From NCBI GenBank assembly GCA_902793295.1, contig CADBDA010000002.1, positions 186,001 through 250,000 of the forward strand: 64,000 bases of DNA, given 5' to 3'. The DNA comes from an uncultured Bacteroidota bacterium. GTDB taxonomy: Bacteria; Bacteroidota; Bacteroidia; Bacteroidales; P3. The notes beneath the pieces are model-generated. The model worked only from the letters and a program-made list of their open reading frames with translations. It was not told where the DNA came from and ran no database searches. Below, in pieces: positions 1-8,675 of the stretch (positions within the stretch are counted from its first letter, which is position 1; the number at the start of each line of letters is the position of its first letter). The position numbers and the translations under genes are program-made.

Positions 1-159
1 GCCCGATTGGATATCTTCCTTCTCCTGATAGCCAGCAGGAAGATATAGACCACTCTTGGTCCGCTGGGACGCCGTGCCTTGTTGGATCAGCACGCGGTCG
101 CCAACAATGACTAGTTTGTCGAGTCCGTTATGTTTGGATGATGTGTCGATGTCTATCAT
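1..159 (-). CDS. GroES-like co-chaperone, partial
   Basis: The first 53 residues of a minus-strand protein are present; the C-terminus lies beyond the left window edge. The segment reads GDRVLIQ (about residues 20-26), then a mobile-loop-like stretch and KSGLYLPAGYQEKE (about 36-49). This matches the N-terminal half of the Cpn10/GroES fold, in which a DRVLV strand is followed by a loop ending in GLxLP. Bacteroidota carry such a GroES-family protein besides canonical GroES. The start is an ATG at 157-159, with a well-placed promoter upstream at 263-296. The N-terminal extension of about 19 residues before DRVLI is longer than in classical GroES, so I do not call it groES. Its partner chaperonin cannot be judged from here. 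Confidence 0.72.
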   Translation of the reverse strand, partial: MIDIDTSSKHNGLDKLVIVGDRVLIQQGTASQRTKSGLYLPAGYQEKEDIQSG

Positions 160-262
160 GGTCGTTCGTTGTCGGAATTGTAGGGGTGTGTTGTTTTTTA
201 TTATTATTTATATATTTATTTGTCAGTTTGATAGTTTTGTTATTGTCGGTTTTTTAGACTTG

Positions 263-296
263 CAAAGTTACACAAAAAAATATCAGTGGTGGCAAA
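263..296 (-). promoter_or_regulatory. Bacteroides-type promoter for the GroES-like gene
   Basis: On the minus strand, TAACTTTG (263-270) fits the -7 box TAnnTTTG. A TTTG lies at 293-296, 22 nt upstream, slightly longer than the usual 19-21. The transcript would carry a leader of roughly 100 nt before the ATG at 159. The rest of 160-316 is AT-rich and holds nothing else I recognise. Confidence 0.55.
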
Positions 297-316
297 AAAA
301 GTATCGACTGTTTGTT

Positions 317-1612
317 TTACAGTGCAAGTGATTGTATAAGTGTTAGGTAGTTCACGTAGTTTTCCAATCCGCACCGCTCGCATGTGTCGTAGGGGTCATG
401 ATAACCGCCGTAGCGTTGTCCCATGGTGAGAATGAAGATGGCAGGAAGATGCTTGGAAAAGTGGTAGTGGTCGCTGTTGGGCCGATTTTTGCGGCGCCGT
501 ATTTCGGGAGCAATCTGCATGGTTTTGTTCAATTTTTCAAGCCGTTCTACAAAAGGCTCGGTCTCCGGCACATCGGCGTTGAAGACCATCAGCCCTTCGT
601 CACCGCCACAAAACATGTCGATATTGATAAGCAGGCGTACCTTTTTAAAGTCAAAAACCGGATGGTCCACTGCGTACTTTGAACCGCACAGTCCGGTTTC
701 TTCGCCACTGAAGAAACAGAAGACTTGGGTGTAGTGCGGGTGTTCGTTGACGGCTATTTTTGCCAGATTCATCACCGCTGCCACGCCGCTGGCGTTATCG
801 TGTGCACCGTAGAAGGTGACCGAATCGCCCATAGTGCCTAAATGGTCGTAGTGGGCGGTGAAGACTATCATTGTGTCGACTTCGCCACGAACCACTCCGT
901 AGATGTTTTGCGTCTTGTAGTTGGGATGGAACTGTGTGAAAATGTTGCAGTGGATCGTTTTGACACGTTTGGGCAGGACCTCTGTCTTCACTTCAATGTA
1001 TGCATACCCGTGCTGGTAGTTGGTATAGGAAGGTGCATAAGTGTTCAGTTCGGGAAGCCCCACTATGACGCCTCTGGAATTGAATGGGTTGCGCCGCTGT
1101 AGGTCACTGACCGATTTCATGATGCGTTTGGATATGTCCGAATCGGATTTGGCATATTTGCTTGCGTCGACAAAAACAAATACGTCTTGAAGCAGTTCGT
1201 TGTTTTTCTTCAGAAACTTGCGCAATGCTTCGGTGTCGACTAGCACTTCGGGTTCGACTTGAATGACTTTGAAGTCGCCCCAAGTGGATTTGGACCATGC
1301 AGGGACACGAAAATCAGTGTAGGGCTGCATGGCTTTGTTGCCGACAGTCAGAGACAACGGTCCCTCCATCGAAAAAACGCTGAAGGTGTAGGGTTGGTAG
1401 TAGTTCTCCACTAGCGGTTCAACGCCCAGACGGCGCAATTCGGAACGAAGAAATGAGGCTGCAATGCTGTCGCCACGAAAGGAATAGCCTCTTCCATGAA
1501 AATCTTCTGAGGTGAGGGCTTTCAATATGTGGCGGGCATAGTTGGTGTCTTGAGCAAAGGCTGCCAAAGCCGAAAATAGGATGATGACGAAAAACAGACT
1601 CTTGATCTTCAT
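317..1612 (-). CDS. M28 family zinc peptidase, secreted
   Basis: A 431-residue exported metallopeptidase, probably an aminopeptidase acting in the periplasm or outside the cell. A signal peptide spans about residues 1-20 and ends AAFAQ. The full M28 metal set is visible: H254 in AHYDHLG, D272 in AHDNASG, catalytic E304 and ligand E305 in SGEETGLCGS, D332 in NIDM, and H405 in YHDPYDT. An insert between the signal peptide and the catalytic domain (about 60-230) probably contains the PA-like region. The frame stays open much further upstream, but that extension overlaps the transporter gene; ATG 1612 gives a clean signal peptide. It follows the transporter after 11 nt and is probably cotranscribed with it. 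Confidence 0.9.
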   Translation of the reverse strand: MKIKSLFFVIILFSALAAFAQDTNYARHILKALTSEDFHGRGYSFRGDSIAASFLRSELRRLGVEPLVENYYQPYTFSVFSMEGPLSLTVGNKAMQPYTDFRVPAWSKSTWGDFKVIQVEPEVLVDTEALRKFLKKNNELLQDVFVFVDASKYAKSDSDISKRIMKSVSDLQRRNPFNSRGVIVGLPELNTYAPSYTNYQHGYAYIEVKTEVLPKRVKTIHCNIFTQFHPNYKTQNIYGVVRGEVDTMIVFTAHYDHLGTMGDSVTFYGAHDNASGVAAVMNLAKIAVNEHPHYTQVFCFFSGEETGLCGSKYAVDHPVFDFKKVRLLINIDMFCGGDEGLMVFNADVPETEPFVERLEKLNKTMQIAPEIRRRKNRPNSDHYHFSKHLPAIFILTMGQRYGGYHDPYDTCERCGLENYVNYLTLIQSLAL

Positions 1613-1623
1613 GGTTATAAGCG

Positions 1624-3234
1624 TTAAAAACCGGGGAATTGGAAAAATAGCGTCGGTAATATGAGCAGGAATCCGATCACGATGAGAAACAGTATGAACT
1701 TCCATATCCATTTTACCCAAGTGGCATAAGGTATTTTGGCAATACCCAAACAACCGATAAGTACACCTGAGGTGGGTGTAAGCATGTTGGTGAAACCGTC
1801 CCCGAACTGGAAAGCTAAGACTACCGCCTGTCTGGAGATGCCGGTCAGGTCGGCGAATTGGGTCATGATGGGCATGGTAAGTGCCGCCTTGGCAGATCCG
1901 GACGGCATAATGATATTCAGCAATGTTTGGAAGACGTACATGGCACCCATCGACGTCACCTCGCCCACACGTGCCAGCGATTGTGTCAGACCGTAAAGAA
2001 TGGTGTCGATCACTTTGCCGTCGCGCAGGATGAAGATAATGCCACTGGCCAGACCCACAACCAACGCCGCAGAGAGTATGTCCTTGCATCCAGCCAGAAA
2101 GAGTTTGGCCAGATCGTCGGCTTTTTGGCTGTCGGCAATACCAGACAGCAGTCCCATGGCCAAAAAGAGGGCAGAGATTTCCATGACATACCATTGGTAT
2201 CCCAATACGCCGACGACAAGATAGCAGACCGTAAAAACCAGCAAGTCGAGAATGAAGAAATGGACCGATTTGCGCAGGGCAAAAAAACCGGTTAGAACAA
2301 ACAGACCCGCTAGAATGGGCAGCAGACAGATGTCGGCGCTGCCATTTCCGATGGCGATGGTGGTCTGTGGGAACTGAATGGCGCACCATATGAGCGCTGC
2401 AGAGATGAGCGCGTAGACAATCCATGCAACGCGAGGTGTGTGGTAGACCACTTCGGAGCCGGACTGCTGTTGGCTGCGTTCGCGCCAGTAACTGTCCAGT
2501 TTGTATACAGGCGATTTCTCGGGATGTTTTTTGACCCTATTGGCATAGAGCAACACAAAGACGATGCCGATGACGGTGAGGATGATCCAACAGAAGAAAC
2601 GGTATTCCAAACCGGAAAAGATGGGCAGTCCGGCAATGCCTTGGGCAATGCCGATGGTGAAAGGGTTGAGCATGGCACCGGCAAAACCCACATGGGCTGC
2701 CACATAGCACATGCATACACCCACAATGGAATCGTAGCCCATCGATATGGCCAATGGGACGAATATGACCACAAAGGCAATGGTCTCTTCGCTCATGCCA
2801 AAGACCGCACCAAACAGACTGAAGAGGAGCATGATAAGCGTGATGATAATGTTTTCGACGCCGATGCGTTTGAACAACTTGTAGCGGTTCAGACGCTGCA
2901 CTCGTCTCAGGAAAGCCATCACGCCGATGTCGATGGCATGGCTATTGTTGAGAATCCAGAAAGCGCCGCCTACCATCAATATGAAAATGATGATGTCGGC
3001 TTTGTCGCAGAAACCCGAGAACAGTGAGGAAAACACCTGCCATGTCTGGGGAGCCCGGTCAACGTATTGGAACGAGTCGCCTTTTACCACTTCGCGGGTG
3101 CTCGTGGTGCCGTCGGCATTCGACACGCTGATGGTTTCTCTAACAAATTCGCCGCCCGGAATAATCCATGTCAGCAGGGCGGCGAATAGTATGAGAAAAA
3201 ATACGATGGTGAATGTGTGCGGTATTTTCCTCAT
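1624..3234 (-). CDS. YfcC/DcuC-family membrane transporter
   Basis: A 536-residue integral membrane protein with about a dozen hydrophobic segments. The N-terminus (TWIIPGGEF, about residues 22-30) and the loop GMSEETIAF are typical of the YfcC branch of the DcuC/arginine-ornithine-antiporter-like superfamily. A second half-repeat near the C-terminus (MPSGSAKAAL, LTPTSGVLIG) matches the re-entrant loops of this fold. The substrate cannot be read from sequence; relatives are linked to amino acids, peptides or dicarboxylates. It lies 12 nt downstream of purC and just upstream of the M28 peptidase. A peptidase-plus-uptake pairing is plausible but inferred. Confidence 0.8.
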   Translation of the reverse strand: MRKIPHTFTIVFFLILFAALLTWIIPGGEFVRETISVSNADGTTSTREVVKGDSFQYVDRAPQTWQVFSSLFSGFCDKADIIIFILMVGGAFWILNNSHAIDIGVMAFLRRVQRLNRYKLFKRIGVENIIITLIMLLFSLFGAVFGMSEETIAFVVIFVPLAISMGYDSIVGVCMCYVAAHVGFAGAMLNPFTIGIAQGIAGLPIFSGLEYRFFCWIILTVIGIVFVLLYANRVKKHPEKSPVYKLDSYWRERSQQQSGSEVVYHTPRVAWIVYALISAALIWCAIQFPQTTIAIGNGSADICLLPILAGLFVLTGFFALRKSVHFFILDLLVFTVCYLVVGVLGYQWYVMEISALFLAMGLLSGIADSQKADDLAKLFLAGCKDILSAALVVGLASGIIFILRDGKVIDTILYGLTQSLARVGEVTSMGAMYVFQTLLNIIMPSGSAKAALTMPIMTQFADLTGISRQAVVLAFQFGDGFTNMLTPTSGVLIGCLGIAKIPYATWVKWIWKFILFLIVIGFLLILPTLFFQFPGF

Positions 3235-3246
3235 TTGGAATATGTG

Positions 3247-4197
3247 TTATCCTAATTGGTTCAGACAGGCTTTGACATTGTTTTCTATACGGCTTTCGAC
3301 ATCTGTGCAGTCGTCTGCCTTGACGAATTTCTCACCAGTGATATGTTCGTACAGTTCAATGTAGCGATCAGTGATGCTGTTGACGATTTCAGGTGTCATC
3401 TCAGGAACTTGCTGACCTTCTTTGCCTTGAAAGCCGTTTTCCATAAGCCATTCGCGGACAAACTCTTTGGACAACTGGCGCTGACGTTCGCCTTTGGCTT
3501 GACGTTCTTCGTAGCCGTCGGCATAGAAATAACGGGAGGAATCGGGGGTGTGGATCTCGTCAATCAGGTAAATCTTACCGTCGCGTTTGCCAAATTCATA
3601 TTTTGTGTCGACCAGAATCAGCCCCTTGCTTGCTGCGATTTCTGTGCCGCGTTGGAAGAGTTGGAGTGAGTATTTCTCCAGCAGGTCGTAGTCCTCTTTG
3701 GACACCAAGCCAGTGCGGATGATTTCTTCGCGCGAGATGTTCTCGTCGTGACCTTCGTCTGCTTTGGTGGTCGGGGTGACAATGGGCGTCGGAAATTTCT
3801 GGTTCTCCACCATTCCTTCAGGCAGTTGGATGCCGCACAGCGTGCGGTTGCCCGCCTTGTATTCACGCCATGCCGATCCAGCCAGATAGCCGCGGACGAT
3901 CATCTCGACACGGAAGCCTTCGCATTTCAGGCCTACAGTCACCATTGGGTCGGGAGTGGCCAGTTTCCAATTGGGTACAATGTCGGCAGTGGCATCGAGG
4001 AATTTCGATGCTATCTGGTTGAGCACTTGTCCTTTGAACGGAATGCCTTTGGGCAGCACCACGTCAAAAGCTGAGATGCGGTCACTGACCACCATGGCCA
4101 TGTATTTGTCGTCAATGTTGTAGACGTCGCGGACTTTGCCCACATAGAGGCTCTTTTGCTTGGGAAAATGAAAATTGGTTTTTACTATTGCTTGCAT
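3247..4197 (-). CDS. purC: SAICAR synthetase
   Basis: Phosphoribosylaminoimidazole-succinocarboxamide synthase, the ATP-dependent step joining CAIR and aspartate in purine synthesis. The 316-residue cytosolic protein is full length for the longer (about 300-residue) form. Signature segments are GKVRDVY (about 20-26) in the nucleotide-binding loop, SDRISAFD (about 38-45), [11 protein letters not shown] (about 100-110), and DTKYEFG with [12 protein letters not shown] further on. It is the first gene after an 88-nt gap downstream of rsmD, so it may have its own promoter, although I find no consensus box there. Confidence 0.96.
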   Translation of the reverse strand: MQAIVKTNFHFPKQKSLYVGKVRDVYNIDDKYMAMVVSDRISAFDVVLPKGIPFKGQVLNQIASKFLDATADIVPNWKLATPDPMVTVGLKCEGFRVEMIVRGYLAGSAWREYKAGNRTLCGIQLPEGMVENQKFPTPIVTPTTKADEGHDENISREEIIRTGLVSKEDYDLLEKYSLQLFQRGTEIAASKGLILVDTKYEFGKRDGKIYLIDEIHTPDSSRYFYADGYEERQAKGERQRQLSKEFVREWLMENGFQGKEGQQVPEMTPEIVNSITDRYIELYEHITGEKFVKADDCTDVESRIENNVKACLNQLG

Positions 4198-4285
4198 GAT
4201 ATATAGATTACAATTAAAATATTACGTTTTGTTTGGTTTTCTGTGGTGATGAGAATTCGACAGGCAGTTCAGTGTAGCCTCTCTC

Positions 4286-4837
4286 CTATTCTTCCGATTC
4301 CAGCTGTTGTGCGAAAAAGGTGAAATTCACCTTGCCGTAGGCCCTGTGTTGCCAGAAGTGGGGATGAGATTCGAACGAGAATTCTCTCGGATGTTCCAAG
4401 ATGAAGATGCCATCCTCGTTGAGCAGGTTGCGTTCGAAGACCATGTCGGGCAGACGTTCCAAATCGCGCAAAGCATAAGGGGGGTCGGCAAAAATAATGT
4501 CGAAGGTTTTGTAGGCCCGCTTCAGAAGGTCGAAAACATCGGCACGGACCACATGCATGTTGTTGATGCCTAGTTGTGACACAACCGTCTTGATATAGTC
4601 CGTGCAACTGTTGTTGATGTCCACGCTTGTAACATCCTTCACGCCGCGCGATACAAATTCGACGCTGACAGCGCCCGTGCCGGCAAAAAGGTCCATGACG
4701 CTGCAGTCCTCATAGTCCACATAATTGTTGAGGATGTTGAACAGACTTTCCCGTGCCATGTCCGTTGTGGGACGCACGGGAAGGTTGGCCGGAGGGTTCA
4801 GGCGTCGACCTCTTAATGAACCGGAAATGATACGCAT
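4286..4837 (-). CDS. rsmD: 16S rRNA m2G966 methyltransferase
   Basis: RsmD methylates N2 of G966 in 16S rRNA. The protein has 183 residues, the normal length. The N-terminus MRIISGSLRGRRL, the SAM-binding motif MDLFAGTGAVSVEF (about 49-62) and the catalytic motif FADPPY (about 117-122) are all present. It overlaps nothing and starts 4 nt after the DUF3822 stop, an arrangement common in Bacteroidota. In many relatives coaD is also adjacent; here coaD is at 29.3 kb. Confidence 0.95.
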   Translation of the reverse strand: MRIISGSLRGRRLNPPANLPVRPTTDMARESLFNILNNYVDYEDCSVMDLFAGTGAVSVEFVSRGVKDVTSVDINNSCTDYIKTVVSQLGINNMHVVRADVFDLLKRAYKTFDIIFADPPYALRDLERLPDMVFERNLLNEDGIFILEHPREFSFESHPHFWQHRAYGKVNFTFFAQQLESEE

Positions 4838-4841
4838 TGCT

Positions 4842-5669
4842 TTATGAGAGGATTACTGCATGACGATACAGCGGTATGTGCTGCATCTCGGGATTGGAAA
4901 GGGTCAGTTGTCGTCCGGTGTAGAGTGCCACATTGGGGAGGAACTGGCGCATAGTCGAAAATTGCTCCCTATTGATATTTCCACACACCGCAACAGTCAC
5001 AGAGGCGTCTTCAAGATGGAACTGCTTGGTCAGATTGACGGCATGATAAAGGGTCTCGTCGAAAGAATTGCACTTGAAAGTGTTGGATAGCTGCAGTTTT
5101 TTATTACATAGAACTGCGTAGTCCGACTCCCCTTCGCGAATATTCACAAGCAGAATGGAACGAAGGTCGCTGCTTTCCAACAGAGTCTTGTTGGCCAGCT
5201 TGTCATGTTGGCAACGGATCTTGATGCCAGGCATGGCGATTTTGAAGGCCGACACCACATTGTTGGGCGCGGTGAATACAATCTGAGCTTTGATATCGTC
5301 ATTGGTGCTGCTGTAAACTCCTTCGCCTGTGGCAATTTTTCCTATAGCCTCCAAATAGGAGCGTTCCATTTTTTCGTCGTATAGATGTTGGGGAACCCAT
5401 ACGAAATGGCGACTGACGACGATGAGTTCAATCTCTTTCAGTCCATAGGTGATGATGTCTGCTTCGGTAAAAACGGATTTGATGTCGAGCAGCAGGTCGG
5501 ACATGGATGCCGACAAATTGCAGGTGACCTCACCGAAAGCAAGGAGTTCGTCGTGAAGCGATGTCATCGAAAAAGAAAATCCATTTGACGAAAGGCAAAT
5601 GGATAATCTTTTTTCGTATGAACCAACGACTTTTTCTGACTTTATCAGAGAGTTGATGTTATACGACAT
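4842..5669 (-). CDS. DUF3822 family protein
   Basis: A 275-residue cytosolic protein of the Bacteroidota-specific DUF3822 family, whose members typically sit beside rsmD and look like an actin/ASKHA-type fold. Supporting features are the N-terminal strand RLSICLSSNGFSFS (about 21-34), the central LLVNIREGESDYAVLCNKK (about 172-190), and a late VAVCGNI. No enzymatic motif is evident and its function is unknown. It starts 14 nt after the upstream anchored protein and runs straight into rsmD, so the two are almost certainly cotranscribed. Confidence 0.8.
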   Translation of the reverse strand: MSYNINSLIKSEKVVGSYEKRLSICLSSNGFSFSMTSLHDELLAFGEVTCNLSASMSDLLLDIKSVFTEADIITYGLKEIELIVVSRHFVWVPQHLYDEKMERSYLEAIGKIATGEGVYSSTNDDIKAQIVFTAPNNVVSAFKIAMPGIKIRCQHDKLANKTLLESSDLRSILLVNIREGESDYAVLCNKKLQLSNTFKCNSFDETLYHAVNLTKQFHLEDASVTVAVCGNINREQFSTMRQFLPNVALYTGRQLTLSNPEMQHIPLYRHAVILS

Positions 5670-5683
5670 AGAAATATGATAAA

Positions 5684-6409
5684 TTATTCAAAGTTACTTT
5701 CTGTAGTTGCAGAGCTGATGTCACCCACTTTCCAACCGCAGAATCTACCCATGTCTTTCAGTGTGGCTTTTTTGTTGATCAGCCATTGGGCGTCGCTACC
5801 GGTGAAGAGCTCCACAAATTTGTGGAATCCGGTTGAGTTGCTTTCGTTGGTGTAGTCAGCGTAGAGGTCGTCGAGCGTGACATAAGCCTCAAATGTGGGC
5901 AGTTTGCCACCTTCGCCGGATACCGATGCGGATACCGAGTCGGCTTTGATGACGAATTTTTTCTGTTTGTTGGTGTAGGGCACATAGATAAGATCAACCA
6001 ATTGCTCGTCGGAAAGGGTGAGTTTCTTGTCCTCGCGCAGTTTGTCGAGCGGAACAACCTTCACAACCTCTTGGGTCAGCCATCCTCTGCGGATTGCTTC
6101 GGATTCAGGCATGTCGCCCACAGAGTCGGGAGCGTTGGGCGATTTCACTTTCTTGATAATGCTCATTTCCTGCTTGTGGAGGTCGGCAAGCAACGTGTCG
6201 AAATTGCCGCAATAGGTGCCGTAGGTGGTCTTGTAGGCTTCTTCCAGTGTACGGATGACTTTCAGTTTCTCACCGCATGCGTCGCGGCGGACAAAGTACT
6301 CAGATTCACGCTGCTGCGGACGGTTCACACAGAGGAAAATCATTACGGCGAGGAATACGATCAACACGCCGAGAATGCTTTTAAGGATAATGGATCCAGT
6401 CTTGCTCAT
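5684..6409 (-). CDS. membrane-anchored protein of unknown function
   Basis: A 241-residue protein with one N-terminal transmembrane segment (about 8-29), followed by a periplasmic domain I cannot place with confidence. The region after the anchor (RRDACGEKLKVIRTLEEAYKTTYG) resembles the helix after the N-terminal anchor of pseudopilin-like proteins. The rest contains Lys/Asp-rich strands and a conserved-looking C-terminal segment around FCGWKVGDIS. The start is the first ATG after a well-formed promoter at 6451-6480. It is the first gene of the run leading into DUF3822 and rsmD, which argues it is real and not a spurious frame. Confidence 0.72.
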   Translation of the reverse strand: MSKTGSIILKSILGVLIVFLAVMIFLCVNRPQQRESEYFVRRDACGEKLKVIRTLEEAYKTTYGTYCGNFDTLLADLHKQEMSIIKKVKSPNAPDSVGDMPESEAIRRGWLTQEVVKVVPLDKLREDKKLTLSDEQLVDLIYVPYTNKQKKFVIKADSVSASVSGEGGKLPTFEAYVTLDDLYADYTNESNSTGFHKFVELFTGSDAQWLINKKATLKDMGRFCGWKVGDISSATTESNFE

Positions 6410-6450
6410 TTTGTATAAATATTATATGTTATTGTCTAAATTTGAATTTG

Positions 6451-6480
6451 CAAATATACGAATATTTATTCAATCTCAAA
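6451..6480 (-). promoter_or_regulatory. Bacteroides-type promoter for the 5684-6409 / DUF3822 / rsmD run
   Basis: On the minus strand, TATATTTG (6451-6458) matches TAnnTTTG, and TTTG lies at 6477-6480 with an 18-nt spacer. The leader to the ATG at 6409 would be about 35 nt. Confidence 0.6.
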
Positions 6481-6554
6481 TGAATATGCGTTCTTTTTTT
6501 AAAAATGATTTGTATGATATATTGAATTTCAGTTTGTTATATATTAAAAAAGAA

Positions 6555-7955
6555 TCATAGTTTGCTGTATTCCAAATGGTGTAGAGAGACATCGCAATCG
6601 TAGTTTTTATGTACGAATTTGGCTATTTGCTCGGCGCAATAGACTGAACGGTGCCGACCGCCTGTACAACCAAAATTGATCATGAGCCGGGTATAGCCTC
6701 TTCCCAGGTAGCTTTCGACTGAAAAACCGACAATCTTTCGCACTTGCTCCAGATATACTTCTGTTTCAGGATGCTCTTCAAAAAATTCGATCACCTCTGT
6801 GTCTCTTCCGCATAAGGGTTTGTACTTGTCTATCAGACCTGGGTTGGGCAAGGCTCTGCAGTCGAATACATAGCCTCCCCCATTACCAGACTTGTCGAAC
6901 GGGATGCCTTTACGATAGGAAAAGCTGAAGATGCTGACAGTTAATCGTTCTTTTTTGGGGTTGAAATCAGGACTGTTGCAGATGGCTTGCCAGGTGGCTT
7001 TCAGGTGCGGAATTTCGATGGGGAGTTGGATGTGTTCGATAATCCTTCCCAGGTTTTCGACTGCATAGGGTATGCTCTTTACAAAATGTTCCTTCTTTTC
7101 GATGACGCCACGGAACCCGTATGCTCCCATGGCCTGCATGATACGTGCCAGCACATAGCTGTAGAACTTGGTGCGAAATGATTCGCTGTTGAAGGCTCCA
7201 TACGTTTCGGTACGGCGGTCGATATAGTATTCGAGCAACTCTTTCCGCATTGGTTCTGGAACATTCGACTTGGAACTGTAGAGTAGCGATGCCAGGTCGT
7301 AGTGGGGTGCACCTTGACGTGCCCCCTGAAAGTCGATGAAATATAGTTCGTCGTCAACAAGCATGATGTTTCGCGACTGAAAATCACGAAACATAAAATA
7401 CGTACAGTCGTCGTCGAGCAGATAGTCGATGAAACGGCTAAAATCTTTCTCCAGCAAGTCTTCGTCAAATGGTATGTGGAACAGTCGTAGAAAATAGTAT
7501 TTGAAATAGTTCAGATCCCATTGAATGGCTTGTCGGTCAAAATGGGGACGCGGATAGGAATGGGAGAAATCTATATCGCGACAGACGTTTTGCATGACGA
7601 CCAACTGGTCTATGGCTTTCTTGTACAGTTCACGCATGTCTTCACTCACATCAACTCCGTTGCTCTCTCTTGAGTTAAGGAATGTGTAGATTGATATGTT
7701 GCCCAGGTCTTGTTGCATATAGATTTTGCGGTCGTCGCTGATGGCATAGACTTCAGGTACATTGACGCCTCTTTTGCGCATTTCTTCAGCAAAAAAGAAG
7801 AATGCTTCATTTTCAGTGATGTCCTGGTTGATAGTGGCTATGCATGATTTGGATTCTCCCTCCAGACGGTAGTATATCCTGTTGGAACCGTTGGCGGACA
7901 GTTGGTTTTTTTTCAGGCATAATTCACCTGACCATTTTTCGAAGAGTTGTTCCAT
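6555..7955 (-). CDS. phosphotransferase (APH/AmgK-like kinase) fused to RapZ C-terminal domain
   Basis: A 466-residue two-domain protein. Residues 1-330 are an aminoglycoside-phosphotransferase-fold small-molecule kinase, closest in style to the AmgK sugar-1-kinases: catalytic loop FRDFQSRNIM with D191 and N196, and metal motif YFIDFQGA with D208. Residues about 335-466 match the C-terminal domain of the RNase adaptor RapZ: VFDCRALPNPG (364-373), GRD (383-385) and GCTGGRHRSVYCAEQ (429-443). In E. coli RapZ this half binds glucosamine-6-phosphate and the small RNA GlmZ. RapZ's own N-terminal P-loop ATPase half is absent and replaced by the kinase. Sensing or salvage of amino sugars for cell wall synthesis is an inference. 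It lies 67 nt downstream of the AtpZ-like gene. Confidence 0.88.
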   Translation of the reverse strand: MEQLFEKWSGELCLKKNQLSANGSNRIYYRLEGESKSCIATINQDITENEAFFFFAEEMRKRGVNVPEVYAISDDRKIYMQQDLGNISIYTFLNSRESNGVDVSEDMRELYKKAIDQLVVMQNVCRDIDFSHSYPRPHFDRQAIQWDLNYFKYYFLRLFHIPFDEDLLEKDFSRFIDYLLDDDCTYFMFRDFQSRNIMLVDDELYFIDFQGARQGAPHYDLASLLYSSKSNVPEPMRKELLEYYIDRRTETYGAFNSESFRTKFYSYVLARIMQAMGAYGFRGVIEKKEHFVKSIPYAVENLGRIIEHIQLPIEIPHLKATWQAICNSPDFNPKKERLTVSIFSFSYRKGIPFDKSGNGGGYVFDCRALPNPGLIDKYKPLCGRDTEVIEFFEEHPETEVYLEQVRKIVGFSVESYLGRGYTRLMINFGCTGGRHRSVYCAEQIAKFVHKNYDCDVSLHHLEYSKL

Positions 7956-8022
7956 GAGTTGTGTGTTAGATTGATGCTGTCGGAATGAGTTGGCGGAGGA
8001 GGTAAGTGTGCGGGCCGTGGTC

Positions 8023-8220
8023 TTATTTTATGCTTCGTACCAGTCGGATTGTGGCAATGACGAAGCCTAATGCGGCCATGAGGATGGTGAAGGCAGGAAA
8101 CCGGCCCTGTCGATGACGGTCGATGGCAACACCACCCCACACTGCAGCACCAATAATGACGGCCATCTCGATGCCCAGTGTGGAGTAATGTATCCAATGG
8201 TTGTCGTTATCCCTCTTCAA
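8023..8220 (-). CDS. AtpZ/AtpI family small membrane protein
   Basis: A 65-residue protein with two transmembrane helices (about 15-34 and 42-60). GIEMAVIIGAAVWGGVAID matches AtpZ/AtpI proteins, accessory factors of F-type ATP synthase assembly or Mg2+ handling. The start codon is TTG at 8220: no in-frame ATG exists upstream, and the later ATG would remove the first helix. It starts 14 nt after bactofilin. In many Bacteroidota atpB and the rest of the F0F1 operon follow this gene; here the kinase-RapZ fusion follows instead. Confidence 0.78.
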   Translation of the reverse strand: MKRDNDNHWIHYSTLGIEMAVIIGAAVWGGVAIDRHRQGRFPAFTILMAALGFVIATIRLVRSIK

Positions 8221-8234
8221 ATTATGGGACGACG

Positions 8235-8639
8235 TTATTGTTTCTTGGCAGCAGCTTCAGCTTCTTGCTCGCTGGCGCGCATCTCGTTTTCCTTACGCAC
8301 TTCGTCCAGCATACGGCAGGTTCCGGAGAACGTTGCGCCAGGCTCGATGCTTAGGCGGTTGATGAGAATGTCGCCTTTGACGACGGCGGTGCTGTTCAGC
8401 GCAAGCAATTCTTTGACGGAGGTGTTGCCGTCAACATGGCCGATAATGTTGGCATTTTGGCAGACGATGTTGCCTTTGATGAATCCAGATTCGCCGACAA
8501 CGAGTTTTCCGTTCAGCGTGATGTTACCTTCGAGACGTCCGTCGAGTCTGAAATCGCCCGTAGCGGTGATGTCTCCCTTGATGATGGTGCCTTTGGCAAT
8601 AGTGTTGATTGAACTTTCCATTTCTGCAAATTTTGCCAT
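8235..8639 (-). CDS. bactofilin
   Basis: A polymer-forming cytoskeletal protein of the bactofilin family, 134 residues. The central right-handed beta-helix is built of short repeats (about 17-112), for example GTIIKGDITATGDFRLDGR, LEGNITLNGKLVVGE and GFIKGNIVCQNANIIG. A charged, disordered C-terminal tail rich in Glu/Ala/Lys follows. Bactofilins self-assemble without nucleotide on the inner membrane and scaffold envelope machinery. It lies between porW and the AtpZ-like gene, the conserved Bacteroidota order. Confidence 0.92.
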   Translation of the reverse strand: MAKFAEMESSINTIAKGTIIKGDITATGDFRLDGRLEGNITLNGKLVVGESGFIKGNIVCQNANIIGHVDGNTSVKELLALNSTAVVKGDILINRLSIEPGATFSGTCRMLDEVRKENEMRASEQEAEAAAKKQ

Positions 8640-8675
8640 AAATTAATTCTTGATTATGTTGATTTCTATGATTTC

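Noticed and set aside
1613..2425. Upstream extension of the M28 peptidase frame
   Set aside because: It lies wholly inside the transporter gene and would place the signal peptide in the middle of the protein.
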